The position numbers were made by a program, and so were the translations under genes. A DNA stretch of 64,000 nt from UBA1181 sp963631545 (lineage in GTDB: Bacteria > Bacteroidota > Bacteroidia > Bacteroidales > Paludibacteraceae), in the NCBI GenBank assembly GCA_963631545.1, contig CAVGRN010000002.1, forward strand, positions 22,103 through 86,102, written 5' to 3'. The notes beneath the pieces were generated by a model that ran no database searches, was not told the DNA's origin, and saw only the letters and a list, made by a program, of their open reading frames with translations. Positions 42,896 to 52,421 of this stretch are shown piece by piece (the first letter of the stretch is position 1; the number at the start of each line of letters is the position of its first letter).

Positions 42896-45800
42896 TTACT
42901 CTACAATCACTCTCATATTTTCTGTTTCAGCCTCGATTGTCGCACGGATGATATAAACCCCCGACCCAAGGTCTGAAATGCCGAGAACGACCTCGTTTTG
43001 CCCCTCTGCGGCTACTCCTGCAACTTCATCCACAACGCTGCCTGTCAGATTGATGATCTGAATCGTATATTCGCATACGTTGGTTGCGTTGAAATACACG
43101 GTTACCTCCGTGCTTGCGGGGTTAGGCGCAACGGCGAACACCGCCTGGTCTGCGGCGATTTCCTCGCTCAGCGTGACAGATTCGCCAACTGTAACAATCA
43201 GTTTTGCACTTCCCGAGAGGAAGTTTGGATAATCCGAAGCGGTGTATGTGCCAGCAGGGAGTTTCTTGTCGCCCAGCGTAGCGTGGCTGACGGTGAGGTC
43301 GGCGTTCAAAACCGCGGTTGTACCGGTTGCCATGGTCAACGAGCCAGTTGTGTTGGCAGCGTCAATTTGCAGTTTGGCAGCATTGCTAACCTCGACTCCT
43401 GTTTTTCCTAAAGCATCAGCTTTGGCAACTTGGAGTGTTCCTTCGGTCTGAAGCCATTTTCCTGTAAGTTCGCTTGCGCTCGCATTGAGATAGAGCGTTC
43501 CGACACCCACTTTGGTGATGTTACCCGCACCCATGATTGTACCGTTGATTTTGAAAACGGAAGCCTCAACAGAGCCGGCAGTTACCTTCGTGTCTTTATC
43601 AAAATAGAGAGCAGAGGCGGTAAGGCGGAACTCAGGGTTGCTGGTGTATGATTTCAATTGACCACCCACGAAATGCACTTCGCGAACTGCCACGTTGTCG
43701 CGGATTCGGAAAGTTCCGTTCGTCTCGACATATGTCAAAGCACGAACGTCGGAGGTGATGTTTGCTTCACCAGTGCGCAAGAAAGCAGTGTCGCAATCGG
43801 TTGGAACAACCTGATCGTTCCAATAAGTAGTGGCATCCCAATCGCCGTTGGTGGCAGAGCATTCGAAGACGTGGCTCGTTTTGGTGATAGTGATTCTACC
43901 TGTCTTGGTGCTATCCAAACCAGAAGGGTTTCCTACAGTTGTTACTCTGAAGTTGAAAGTTTGGTTGCAAGCAGATGCGTTGGTAACACCACCTGAGAAG
44001 TGAACCTCTTTGCTGTCATTGTCAATATCAACATTGATGCCCTCTGGCGTGCTTGGCTCCCAAGTAACACTCACTGTCTCGGCGTAATTCCACTTATAAT
44101 AGAAATTGTAGATAGCAGAATCCAACGGAACAGATTGCTTTGAACTTCCACCTCCGCATTTCTGAAGTGTGGCTTTTGGATAGGTGCCATCACCAAAGGT
44201 GAGCGTACCAGTCTTGGAGGCTTCCGTCTCATATCCGCTGACCGTCGTAATGGTGTAAGTATATTTTCCACCGACAGATGAGGCTCCTGAGAAGGAGATA
44301 CGTTTGTTAGCATCATCAATCTTTACTGTAAGACCTTCTGGAACAAATGGTGCCCAAGAAATCTTTACGGTTGAGGCGTTTGCCCATACGAAAGAGAAAT
44401 CTGTGATGTTTGTGCCTATCGCAACAGTCTGAGAAGAACCGCCAGTGCCGTTTTTCGTCAAAGTAGGAGGAAGAACGACAACCTCTTGACCGCCACCAAC
44501 TAAGTTGATGTCTGGTGTAGGGAATTTGCCGCTACCCAACCAGATACCAAGGTGAGGAGGCTGGTTGTAGGCCGTGTTTTGCCAAGAGATAGCGTTACGA
44601 TAGATTGGGTCGTGCATCAACGTGTACATCTTGTAGGTTGTAGGGATGACTGTTGTCGTGATGTAGATTTCATCAGCGCCATTGTGTGAGATGACCTCCT
44701 CACGCCAGTCGCCCAAAATATCGGCAGAGAGATTTGGTGTACGCTTGGTTGTATTGCATGATTTTCCTGGCAAGGTATAAATCGTGTTTACCTTATTATT
44801 AGAGATCCATTTGGTGATGGTTAAGTCTTCTGTGTAACCACCATCCATCAACTCATCTTGCAAGTCGCCATCCCAGTAGAGGCGGAAGTTTTGCGACAAT
44901 CCATTGCGAGTGCCACCCTCCGAACCATCGCACTTAATAACGTTTCCGTTACCACCCGACCATGCTTCGTATCCTTTTGAAGAAGCGTCGATATCGGCAG
45001 CGATACCACGACCATTATCTGTTCCTGTCTTCGCACCGCCAATGATTGTACCTGTGCGAGCATCATGATACTCATACCCGTATGCAGCAGATTTTTCTTC
45101 GTGAACACAGAACACCTCCAAGCCATTGCGGTCGGGGTTCAAATCGCCGAAGTGCATTGCATCGCCGTGACCTAAACCGGTGCGGTACATGAACTTTCCA
45201 TTGTGGTCGATAGCGCACGCACCATGGATAATCTCATCATAACCATCATTGTCGACATCACCGCAAGCCAAGTTGTGGTTTCCTTGTCCGTAGCCCTCTT
45301 TACCGCTCGTTGCAGCGTTGTAGTACCAACGTTGGGAAAGGGTTGAGCCATTGAAATCCCATGCGGTTACTGCCATACGAGTGTAGTAACCACGAACATA
45401 GACGATGCTCGGATTGTTGTTATTTCCTAAATAAGCGTTAGTTGCCAAGAAACGATCACAACGGTTTCCATAGCTATCACCCCACGACGACACTGTTCCA
45501 CGACCAGGGTTGAAATCAACCGTCGAGATTTCTTGTCCCGTCAATCCATTGAAGATAGTCAAATATTCTGGACCTGTAAGAATGTAACCTTTTGAGTTGC
45601 GGTAAACTTTGCTGTGGTCTGCGCTGGCTGCGGGACCTTTGCTCAAGTAGTTGCCCTTTCCATCTTTCGTTCCAGGAGCAGTTTTGCAGACCACCTCTGC
45701 TTTACCATCGCCGTCATAGTCGCCCACCAAGAACTGAGTGTAGTGCGCACCCGCACGGATATTGTAGCCGAGGTCGATACGCCAGCGTTGCGTGCCGTCC

Positions 45801-46312
45801 AACTCATAGCAGTCTAAGTAGACTTTATCTGTCTTACCACTTTTAGAGTTGTCTTGGCTATTAGAAGGATCCCATTTCAAGATGATTTCCCACTGTCCAT
45901 CGCCGTCCACATCACCCACGCTGCAATCGTTTGGAGAGTAGGTGCAGCTACTTGAAGTTGGGCGGTTCAATTTTATAGTCAGTGACTGCGAAGACCATAC
46001 CTTGGCAGTTCCTCCAACGCTATTCTCAACGCCATTAATCACTGGTTTTACAGTGTAAGTAGATGATGTTGAGCCACTTGCGTCGGTATAGTTCGAGCAA
46101 GTGGTGATAGGCGAAGCGTTGACCTTCGTACCATCACGATAGAGGTTAAAACCAATGTCAGAAGGGTCTGTTCCGAGGACACGCCAGCTGAGGAAAACAC
46201 CACTTGATGTCTTCACTGCCACCAATCCACGGTCGAGCCACTCAATGTTGCGGGCTGCTTGTAGGCAGCAGCAGTAGCATACCAAGAGTAAGTAGAGTGA
46301 TAATCTTTTCAT
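42896..46312 (-). CDS. Rhamnogalacturonan lyase (PL11-like), T9SS-secreted
   Basis: 1138-residue exported enzyme that would cleave the rhamnose-galacturonate backbone of pectin by beta-elimination. After a signal peptide ending near residue 20, the PL11 beta-propeller occupies about 22-620: NIEWLDRGLVAVKTSSGVFLSW, repeated calcium-binding VGDVDGDGQWEI and VGDYDGDGKAEVVCKTAPG, and HYTQFLVGDY. Then come two Ig-like repeats (GGSSQTVAIG, GGSSKQSVPLD), a beta-strand-rich segment shared with the pectate lyase upstream, and a type A T9SS sorting tail (FAVAPNPASTEVTVYF ... GVYIIRA). Second gene of a pair, 25 bases after the pectate lyase. Confidence 0.92.
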   Translation of the reverse strand: MKRLSLYLLLVCYCCCLQAARNIEWLDRGLVAVKTSSGVFLSWRVLGTDPSDIGFNLYRDGTKVNASPITTCSNYTDASGSTSSTYTVKPVINGVENSVGGTAKVWSSQSLTIKLNRPTSSSCTYSPNDCSVGDVDGDGQWEIILKWDPSNSQDNSKSGKTDKVYLDCYELDGTQRWRIDLGYNIRAGAHYTQFLVGDYDGDGKAEVVCKTAPGTKDGKGNYLSKGPAASADHSKVYRNSKGYILTGPEYLTIFNGLTGQEISTVDFNPGRGTVSSWGDSYGNRCDRFLATNAYLGNNNNPSIVYVRGYYTRMAVTAWDFNGSTLSQRWYYNAATSGKEGYGQGNHNLACGDVDNDGYDEIIHGACAIDHNGKFMYRTGLGHGDAMHFGDLNPDRNGLEVFCVHEEKSAAYGYEYHDARTGTIIGGAKTGTDNGRGIAADIDASSKGYEAWSGGNGNVIKCDGSEGGTRNGLSQNFRLYWDGDLQDELMDGGYTEDLTITKWISNNKVNTIYTLPGKSCNTTKRTPNLSADILGDWREEVISHNGADEIYITTTVIPTTYKMYTLMHDPIYRNAISWQNTAYNQPPHLGIWLGSGKFPTPDINLVGGGQEVVVLPPTLTKNGTGGSSQTVAIGTNITDFSFVWANASTVKISWAPFVPEGLTVKIDDANKRISFSGASSVGGKYTYTITTVSGYETEASKTGTLTFGDGTYPKATLQKCGGGSSKQSVPLDSAIYNFYYKWNYAETVSVTWEPSTPEGINVDIDNDSKEVHFSGGVTNASACNQTFNFRVTTVGNPSGLDSTKTGRITITKTSHVFECSATNGDWDATTYWNDQVVPTDCDTAFLRTGEANITSDVRALTYVETNGTFRIRDNVAVREVHFVGGQLKSYTSNPEFRLTASALYFDKDTKVTAGSVEASVFKINGTIMGAGNITKVGVGTLYLNASASELTGKWLQTEGTLQVAKADALGKTGVEVSNAAKLQIDAANTTGSLTMATGTTAVLNADLTVSHATLGDKKLPAGTYTASDYPNFLSGSAKLIVTVGESVTLSEEIAADQAVFAVAPNPASTEVTVYFNATNVCEYTIQIINLTGSVVDEVAGVAAEGQNEVVLGISDLGSGVYIIRATIEAETENMRVIVE

Positions 46313-46337
46313 GATTTATGATTTAAGGATTTTGTAT

Positions 46338-49139
46338 TTACTTTTTTATCGCTTTCAATAACTGCACGGTCTTGTTGTCCGTGTAGCGAATTATATAGAT
46401 ACCAGACTGGACATCCAGCAGGTTGATTTCGATTTCCGAAGTCCCGGCTGGTATCTCATGGTTGGATTCTTGTAGTACGATACCCGTTTGGGTAAGGATT
46501 TCGATGCTTGCCGTTTGGACTTCCGATGTGCGAATTGCGAGGTGGGCGATTCCGTCAGTAGGGTTAGGTGCTAATGTGAGCGTATCGCCGTCGGTTTCGG
46601 CTTCTACCACATCGGTTGTGCTTTCAAGCACTGTCAAAGTTGCATTTCCGCTAATATAGTCAGGAAAATCGTTACTTGTGTATTTCCCAGCGGAAATTTT
46701 CTGCCCTCCGAGAATAGCAGTGGTAACAGTCAAGTCAGCATCCAACTGCATAGTCGCCCTTTCAGCAACAGACAAGGCACCGGTTGTAATTGCTTTTGCA
46801 ACGATCATCTTTGTGCTATCTTCCAAAGTAACACCGCCTGTGCCTAAGCCGTTAGCGTTGGTTACTTGAAGCGTTCCTTGGTTTATCGTCCATACGCCTG
46901 AAAAGTCGGAAGCATTGGCGTTCAATGTCAAAATTCCCTTAGCCGTCTTTGTGAGATTGCCAGTCCCTTTGATCATTCCGTTTATCACAAATTCAGATGT
47001 TTCAATTGAACCTGCTGTGATGACAGAGTTTTGAAGCACATTCAACTCGTTGACGGTCAAGCGGAACTGCGGATTGCTGGTATAAGATTTCAAAGTTCCA
47101 CCATTCAGTTGCAACTCTCGCGCTGCCATATTGCCGCGGATTCTGAAAGTCGCACCGCTTTGTACGATTGTTGTTGCACGAACGTCAGATGAGACATTCA
47201 CTTCCCCACTCTCAATGTAGGCGGTATCGCAGTTGAAAGGCACTGCACCTCTGTCCCAACCATCGGTAGCAGTCCAGTAGATACCCGAAGTGGTGGTGTT
47301 GAAGCGATAGGCACTTGCTACCACGTTGAGGCTACCACTCTTCGTTGCCGTTGTGGTTGCGCCCACTGTCGAAACGGTGAATTTCCAACTACCACATTCC
47401 GTAGGTGTACCTGCGAAATAGATTTTATGAGCAGAGTTGTCGATAGTCGTCGTGATGCCCGTAGGCTCGGAAGGCGTCCAAGTTACCTCCACCGTCTGGG
47501 CATTCTCCCAGTAATAGTTGAAGTTGGTAAGAGCCACATTCGAGAAGAGCGTTTGGTTAGAACTTCCTCCCCCTTGTTTCTGCAAATAAGGATTTTCGTA
47601 AACGATTTTCTCACCGTATTCAACTAACACATAGATAGTTGCGGTGAATGATGTGCCATCATTTCCTGTAACGGTGAAATCAAACTGAGCCATTCCGTAG
47701 AAGTTTTCTGCGGGTGTGAAAGTGGCTTTATTGCCTGATACTGAAACAGTTCCGTTCTTTGCATTAGATACTTTATAAGAAGGGGACACTTTGCTCCATC
47801 CCTCAGTGTATTCTTCCAAATCGATGGTGAGGGCAGTACCCATTGAAGTGCGTTTGTGGAGGTCGCCTAACCAGTTGATGTATTTCTCAATGTTAGCGTA
47901 ACCATCTGAGCCAATGGTCATTGCATCATCTTTGTTGACATTTAATCCGTTTGCCAACTCCCAGTAGTCAGGCATACCATCGTTGTCGGTATCCGTCTCT
48001 TTCGTGCCACTATTGATGACTCCGAAACCATTGTTGCTCAATCCGGTTTCCGTCTGACTCTTATACATTTTTCCCTCTTTTCCCAACGAATAGACATTCG
48101 ACCAAATCTGGTCGTCAATCTCATCCACGGGACGAACACCTGCCAACGAGGAGACCGCACGATAGGCAGTGGCAGCCGTCATAGTCGGAATCGTGCTGGT
48201 CATGCTGCTCCAAGGAGATGACAAGGTGGTGAAGGTCTTATTCTCTTTATAACAAGTTGGCGTAGTGGACGAACCATTCAGAACGCCATCCTTGTTTCTA
48301 TCTTTCATATTTCCAGATGTGTAGAAACTCTGGTTCTCATCCACTTGAAACCAAGTGTTGTCGGTCGACGAACTTGGACCAGCCACGAAGTAGTTGTTGA
48401 TAAGGTCGTGACTGAACTTCGTACTCGTGTGGGTTGTGTAGCCTGCTTGATAGTTGTAAAGGATATTGTTGACGAACACATCATTCACCTTATCCAACGG
48501 GTTACGGTTGTGCGTATTGGCGAAACAGTTGGCATACCATGTCCACTGGCTATTGACACTCTCAATGTGTGCGCCAAACTGTTGGTAGATAGGGTTGGCG
48601 ATCAAACAATATTGGAAGGTGATGTCCGTACTCTTGTCTGCGTTTTCACCGCTACCACCGATGTTGTTCCACGGAGCAAACTCCACGGAGCAGTGGTCGA
48701 TGATGCAGTTTTTAGCCTTCAACATATTGAGGCCATCGTCTTTCTTATTTGCCGTGTTTGAACCCGGACGCATACGGAGGTGGCGGATGATGATGTTCGA
48801 CTGACTACCGCAAGAAACCTTACCGCCGGCGATACCGATACCATCGCCCGGAGCCGTCTGTCCTGCAATGGTGATGTTGCTTTTCACCTGCACGGCAGTC
48901 TTCAAATTGATGTAACCACTCACATCAAACACTACGATACGATTAGGAGAGCTGACGGCGTCGCGGAACGAACCAGTTCCCGAATCGTCAAGGTTGGTAA
49001 CATGGTAGACCTTACCACTTCGACCGCCCGTAGCGTATTTTCCAAAACCCTGTGCGCCAGGAAAGGCAATCACATTAGCGGCGTTTGCGCCACCGAGGGC
49101 GCACGCAGATAATATTAGAGAGATGATGGTTTTCTTCAT
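46338..49139 (-). CDS. Pectate lyase (PL1-like), T9SS-secreted
   Basis: 933-residue exported enzyme for homogalacturonan cleavage. Signal peptide ends near GGANA. The right-handed beta-helix lyase domain spans about 22-340: FPGAQGFGKYATGGRSGKV, NLDDSGTGSFRDAV, ITIAGQTAPGDGI, IIIRHLRMRPG, DDGLNMLKAKNCIIDHCSVEF, and NTHNRNPLDK with the probable catalytic Arg. Then a dockerin-like loop (DTDNDGMPDYWELANGLN), an Ig-like domain, a region paralogous to the lyase downstream (GGSSNQTLF, SYTSNPQFRLT) and a type A T9SS tail (LAPNPTDGIAHLAI ... GIYIIRY). A -7-like TATTTTTG lies on the minus strand at 49169-49176. Confidence 0.9.
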   Translation of the reverse strand: MKKTIISLILSACALGGANAANVIAFPGAQGFGKYATGGRSGKVYHVTNLDDSGTGSFRDAVSSPNRIVVFDVSGYINLKTAVQVKSNITIAGQTAPGDGIGIAGGKVSCGSQSNIIIRHLRMRPGSNTANKKDDGLNMLKAKNCIIDHCSVEFAPWNNIGGSGENADKSTDITFQYCLIANPIYQQFGAHIESVNSQWTWYANCFANTHNRNPLDKVNDVFVNNILYNYQAGYTTHTSTKFSHDLINNYFVAGPSSSTDNTWFQVDENQSFYTSGNMKDRNKDGVLNGSSTTPTCYKENKTFTTLSSPWSSMTSTIPTMTAATAYRAVSSLAGVRPVDEIDDQIWSNVYSLGKEGKMYKSQTETGLSNNGFGVINSGTKETDTDNDGMPDYWELANGLNVNKDDAMTIGSDGYANIEKYINWLGDLHKRTSMGTALTIDLEEYTEGWSKVSPSYKVSNAKNGTVSVSGNKATFTPAENFYGMAQFDFTVTGNDGTSFTATIYVLVEYGEKIVYENPYLQKQGGGSSNQTLFSNVALTNFNYYWENAQTVEVTWTPSEPTGITTTIDNSAHKIYFAGTPTECGSWKFTVSTVGATTTATKSGSLNVVASAYRFNTTTSGIYWTATDGWDRGAVPFNCDTAYIESGEVNVSSDVRATTIVQSGATFRIRGNMAARELQLNGGTLKSYTSNPQFRLTVNELNVLQNSVITAGSIETSEFVINGMIKGTGNLTKTAKGILTLNANASDFSGVWTINQGTLQVTNANGLGTGGVTLEDSTKMIVAKAITTGALSVAERATMQLDADLTVTTAILGGQKISAGKYTSNDFPDYISGNATLTVLESTTDVVEAETDGDTLTLAPNPTDGIAHLAIRTSEVQTASIEILTQTGIVLQESNHEIPAGTSEIEINLLDVQSGIYIIRYTDNKTVQLLKAIKK

Positions 49140-49458
49140 GGCATTTCTGTTTATGTGCTAACACGATGCAAAAATATTAGGTAGGAAAGGGTTTGGATAG
49201 GGATTTTTGTGCAATGAATAGGGAAATTCTTGCAAACGATAGGAAATTTTTGGCAAAAATGAGAGGTTGGTGAATTAAAGAGCTACGAATGAGGAATTAG
49301 TAGTTTTCCCAGGAAGCCGTGGAATTTTTGATGCATTTAAAGAAAGCTGGATTAGGAATGAGGGGTTTTTAAAACTAAATTTGCGGAAACTACAAAAGTC
49401 GGAGGTGTTATGGTAAAGAAGTTTTCTGGGGTGTGTAAACGAATAAAAACAGAATAAA
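49140..49458. other. 319-base divergent promoter region
   Basis: No gene. Minus strand: TATTTTTG -7-like box at 49169-49176 for the pectin lyase pair. Plus strand: TAAATTTG at 49376-49383 for ung. No operator palindrome is evident. Confidence 0.5.
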
Positions 49459-50121
49459 ATGGATGTAAAAATAGACCCATCGTGGCATCAGGTGTTGGCG
49501 CAGGAGTTTGAGAAACCCTACTTCTCCATTCTCACATCGTTTGTGCGGAAAGAATATCAGAAGGGGCCGTGCTACCCGCCGGCCAAACTGATTTTCAACG
49601 CCTTCAACCTTTGTCCGTTCGACAAGGTGAAAGTGGTGATCATTGGTCAAGACCCCTACCACGAGCCGGGGCAGGCGCACGGATTATGCTTCTCGGTGAA
49701 CGATGGTGTCGCAATCCCCCCTTCATTGGTCAACATCTACAAAGAGATACACCGCGACCTCGGGAAACCCATACCGCAAAGTGGAAACTTGGAGCGTTGG
49801 GCCAAACAGGGAGTTTTCCTGCTCAATGCGACACTCACCGTGCAGCACGGCAGAGCCGGCTCGCACCAAAACAAAGGTTGGGAGGAGTTCACCGACAGCG
49901 TGATCAAAGAGGTGTCCGACCGCCGCGAACACATCGTCTTTCTTCTGTGGGGCGCATACGCGCAAAAGAAGGGTGCGCTGATAGACAAAAAACGCCACCT
50001 TGTGCTGACCACCTCCCACCCCTCTCCCCTCTCCGTCTACCGTGGTTTCGACGGCTGTGGGCACTTTGGGCAAGCCAACGCCTATTTGGAAAGGATGGGA
50101 TTGGAACCCATTGATTGGTAG
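49459..50121 (+). CDS. ung: Uracil-DNA glycosylase (family 1)
   Basis: 220-residue repair enzyme that removes uracil from DNA. The catalytic water-activating Asp lies in IIGQDPYHEPGQAHGLCFSV near residues 60-79, LLNATLTV near 117, and the leucine-loop HPSPLSVYRGF near 190-200. Length standard. Monocistronic; convergent with kdsA. Confidence 0.96.
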   Translation: MDVKIDPSWHQVLAQEFEKPYFSILTSFVRKEYQKGPCYPPAKLIFNAFNLCPFDKVKVVIIGQDPYHEPGQAHGLCFSVNDGVAIPPSLVNIYKEIHRDLGKPIPQSGNLERWAKQGVFLLNATLTVQHGRAGSHQNKGWEEFTDSVIKEVSDRREHIVFLLWGAYAQKKGALIDKKRHLVLTTSHPSPLSVYRGFDGCGHFGQANAYLERMGLEPIDW

Positions 50122-50130
50122 CAGGCAAAC

Positions 50131-50169
50131 AAAAAGGCTGAATCGGGAGAAACCCAGTTCAGCCTTTTT
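50131..50169. terminator. Bidirectional terminator between ung and kdsA
   Basis: AAAAAGGCTGAA (50131-50142) and its perfect complement at 50158-50169 form a 12-bp stem with A and T tails serving both strands. Confidence 0.88.
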
Positions 50170-50186
50170 CCCCTCGCTAAAAGTCT

Positions 50187-50999
50187 TTATATCACTGCCT
50201 GGCGCACACGCACCAATTTCTTCAGCAATCCGTCTAACTTATCCAATTTCAGCATATTAGCCCCGTCCGACTTGGCGTTGGCCGGGTCAAAATGTGTTTC
50301 AAGGAAAAGTCCGTCTGCCCCGACTGCCACGCCGGCTTTGGCGATGGTCTCAATCATCTCGGGGTCGCCGCCCGACACGCCCGACAGTTGGTTGGGCTGC
50401 TGCAGCGAGTGCGTGCAATCCAACACCACGGGGCATCCCGTCTTCTGCATGGTTGGTATGCCGCGGAAGTCCACAATCAAGTCCTGATAGCCGAAGGATG
50501 TTCCCCTATCGGTCAGTATCACGTTGTCATTGCCGCAGTTGCGCACCTTCTGCGCCGCAAATGACATAGCGGCAGGCGAAAGGAACTGTCCCTTTTTGAT
50601 GTTCACCACTTTGCCGGTTTTGGCAGCGGCAACGAGCAGGTCTGTTTGGCGGCAGAGGAAAGCGGGAATCTGCAGCACGTCTACATACTCGGCAGCCATC
50701 TCAGCCTCCTCGGGCGTGTGGATGTCTGTAACAACCGGCACATCGAACGTTTCGCCAATCTTCTGCAGAATCTTCAGTGCGCGGAGGTCGCCAATGCCTG
50801 TGAACGAGTCAATTTTCGAACGGTTGGCTTTGCGGTAAGACCCTTTGAAAACGTACGGAATCTTGTATTTCTCCGTCAGTGCCACCACATGCTCGGCAAT
50901 CTGGAATGCCATCTCCTCACCCTCGATGACGCAGGGACCCGCCAAGAGGAAGAAGTTCCCCGAGTCGGTATGTCTTAACTTTGGAATATTCATCATCAT
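50187..50999 (-). CDS. kdsA: 3-deoxy-8-phosphooctulonate synthase
   Basis: 270-residue enzyme that condenses phosphoenolpyruvate with arabinose 5-phosphate to Kdo 8-phosphate for lipid A-core synthesis. Motifs: LLAGPCVIEGEEMAFQIAE near residues 18-36, FKGSYRKANRSKIDSFTG, DIHTPEEAEM, and TRGTSFGYQDL-like DRGTSFGYQDL. Six bases after menA on the same strand, so cotranscribed. Confidence 0.95.
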   Translation of the reverse strand: MMMNIPKLRHTDSGNFFLLAGPCVIEGEEMAFQIAEHVVALTEKYKIPYVFKGSYRKANRSKIDSFTGIGDLRALKILQKIGETFDVPVVTDIHTPEEAEMAAEYVDVLQIPAFLCRQTDLLVAAAKTGKVVNIKKGQFLSPAAMSFAAQKVRNCGNDNVILTDRGTSFGYQDLIVDFRGIPTMQKTGCPVVLDCTHSLQQPNQLSGVSGGDPEMIETIAKAGVAVGADGLFLETHFDPANAKSDGANMLKLDKLDGLLKKLVRVRQAVI

Positions 51000-51005
51000 A
51001 TCTTT

Positions 51006-51992
51006 TTATGAAAAAATCAATACTATCGAAAGCAAAACGGCAAAGATGAGCATATTGCGTGATGTCTCGCCGATAAACGCATTGAGTCGCACCCCACTCC
51101 TCACCGCCTTGATTTTCTGCCAGGTGCGTAGATGTGGCAACAAGTACAAGCATACCAGGACTGGGAAAGTTACCGCTTTCAATGCTGCGGAAGCCACCCC
51201 GCAAGCGGCAAAAACCTGGGGCAGCCGCTTGGGCAACGCAATGTAAGAGAAAATGAAAAAGTACTTCACAACGAACACTATGGCGATAATCCCCACGAAA
51301 AGGTAGAGATAAAGGCCGAAATTCTCGCCGTGCGCGACAACGGAGGTGCGTTTGCCGCTCTTCGCATCCTGGTCGCGGTCGCGGTAGTTGTTCAGCACCA
51401 ACAGCGCATCGACCACCAAACCCGTGGCGACACCGCAGTAGGTTACCATATCGTCCCAAACACCCATTTGCACGTATGCGGTGAAACCCACTGCCACCAC
51501 GCCAAAAAACAAGACCACTGCCACATCGCCCAGCCCATTGTACGACAACGGGAACGGCCCCGAGGTGTAGAGGTAGGCAAACACCACACAGAACAGCCCG
51601 ACGAAAATCATTTGCCAGCCACCATAAAACAGCAGCACCGAGCCAAAAAGGCAAGCCAGCGCGACAACGCAGACGATGCCCTTCTTCATCGCACCAGGGG
51701 TGATCCACCCTTGGGCGGTGGCACGCAGCGGACCGAGTCGGTCCTCGCCGTCAGAGCCTTTTTTAAAATCCACCAAATCGTTGATGAGGTTGGCTGCCAC
51801 CTGCATCAGCACAGCGAAAAGCAGACAACACACCGCGGCAACAGGCACGAATGCGTTATGGTTCGCCGCCACGGCGCACCCCACCATCACGGGGGCGACA
51901 GCCGCAGCCCACGTCTTGGGGCGGGAAGCCAAAATCCACGCCTCCGCAGAGTTGGCGACAACCATTTTCTCGTCTTTGCAAAAATCTTCCAT
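51006..51992 (-). CDS. menA: 1,4-dihydroxy-2-naphthoate polyprenyltransferase
   Basis: 328-residue membrane prenyltransferase that attaches the polyprenyl tail in menaquinone synthesis. The Asp-rich substrate motif is NLINDLVDFKKGSDGEDRLGP near residues 68-88 (N-D-x-x-D), a second Asp-rich loop is LNNYRDRDQDAKSGKRT near 193-209, and about eight hydrophobic helices follow the UbiA pattern. The product would serve the sdhCAB enzyme. Confidence 0.92.
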   Translation of the reverse strand: MEDFCKDEKMVVANSAEAWILASRPKTWAAAVAPVMVGCAVAANHNAFVPVAAVCCLLFAVLMQVAANLINDLVDFKKGSDGEDRLGPLRATAQGWITPGAMKKGIVCVVALACLFGSVLLFYGGWQMIFVGLFCVVFAYLYTSGPFPLSYNGLGDVAVVLFFGVVAVGFTAYVQMGVWDDMVTYCGVATGLVVDALLVLNNYRDRDQDAKSGKRTSVVAHGENFGLYLYLFVGIIAIVFVVKYFFIFSYIALPKRLPQVFAACGVASAALKAVTFPVLVCLYLLPHLRTWQKIKAVRSGVRLNAFIGETSRNMLIFAVLLSIVLIFS

Positions 51993-52025
51993 TATACTTC
52001 TAAAATTATACTACACAAGGCAGCG

Positions 52026-52157
52026 TCACGGCTCGTCATATTCGGTATGCTCGGTTACAACGGCATCTATTACCTCATCATCCTCCACCACGGTGCAAGC
52101 CGAAACGCTGACAAGCACGGCGAAGAAAAGGATGGGGAAAAGCATAACGCACCTCAT
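52026..52157 (-). CDS. Small predicted lipoprotein
   Basis: 43 residues from ATG 52157: a hydrophobic signal with lipobox (VSAC, Cys near residue 21) and a short acidic tail TVVEDDEVIDAV. A second possible start lies seven codons upstream. It has a terminator just upstream and a possible -7 element (TATCTTCG, minus strand 52189-52182). No homologue is recognised; entericidin-like or dwarf lipoproteins are a structural analogy only. Confidence 0.5.
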   Translation of the reverse strand: MRCVMLFPILFFAVLVSVSACTVVEDDEVIDAVVTEHTEYDEP

Positions 52158-52191
52158 ATTGTCTTTCAAAACTGACATACGCGAAGATATG

Positions 52192-52231
52192 AAAAAAAAC
52201 GCTGCCACCCGATGCACGGACGACAGCGTTT
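52192..52231 (-). terminator. Terminator after hsp20 and the 37-residue gene
   Basis: On the minus strand AAACGCTG (52231-52224) pairs with CAGCGTTT (52204-52197), then a T-run. Confidence 0.82.
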
Positions 52232-52256
52232 CTTTATTTCCACCCTTTCCAAAACA

Positions 52257-52370
52257 TTACTTCTTTCTGCTCTCTGCAGCGTGTTCCTCTGCTATTTCAT
52301 AAGCAGGGATGTGGTCGTGGTGTTTAGCCTTTCTATCCATTTGTCTTGGCTTTTTCTCGTTTCCTTTCAT
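52257..52370 (-). CDS. 37-residue basic protein downstream of hsp20
   Basis: Short open frame MKGNEKKPRQMDRKAKHHDH followed by IPAYEIAEEHAAESRKK and a stop. It is hydrophilic, with charged ends and a HHDH cluster, and predicted helical at the C-terminus. It sits between hsp20 and a strong terminator, so it is probably on the same transcript. It is not recognised as a named family. The compact, non-random composition and the position argue for a real gene. Confidence 0.6.
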   Translation of the reverse strand: MKGNEKKPRQMDRKAKHHDHIPAYEIAEEHAAESRKK

Positions 52371-52421
52371 AGCACACATATTTTATAGATTCGCAATCTT
52401 GTTAACACTCTCAGAATGAGA

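Noticed and set aside
51132..52175. 347-codon plus-strand open frame
   Set aside because: Lies antisense to menA and its upstream gene; composition rich in His and Gln is the mirror of a membrane protein. No domain recognised.
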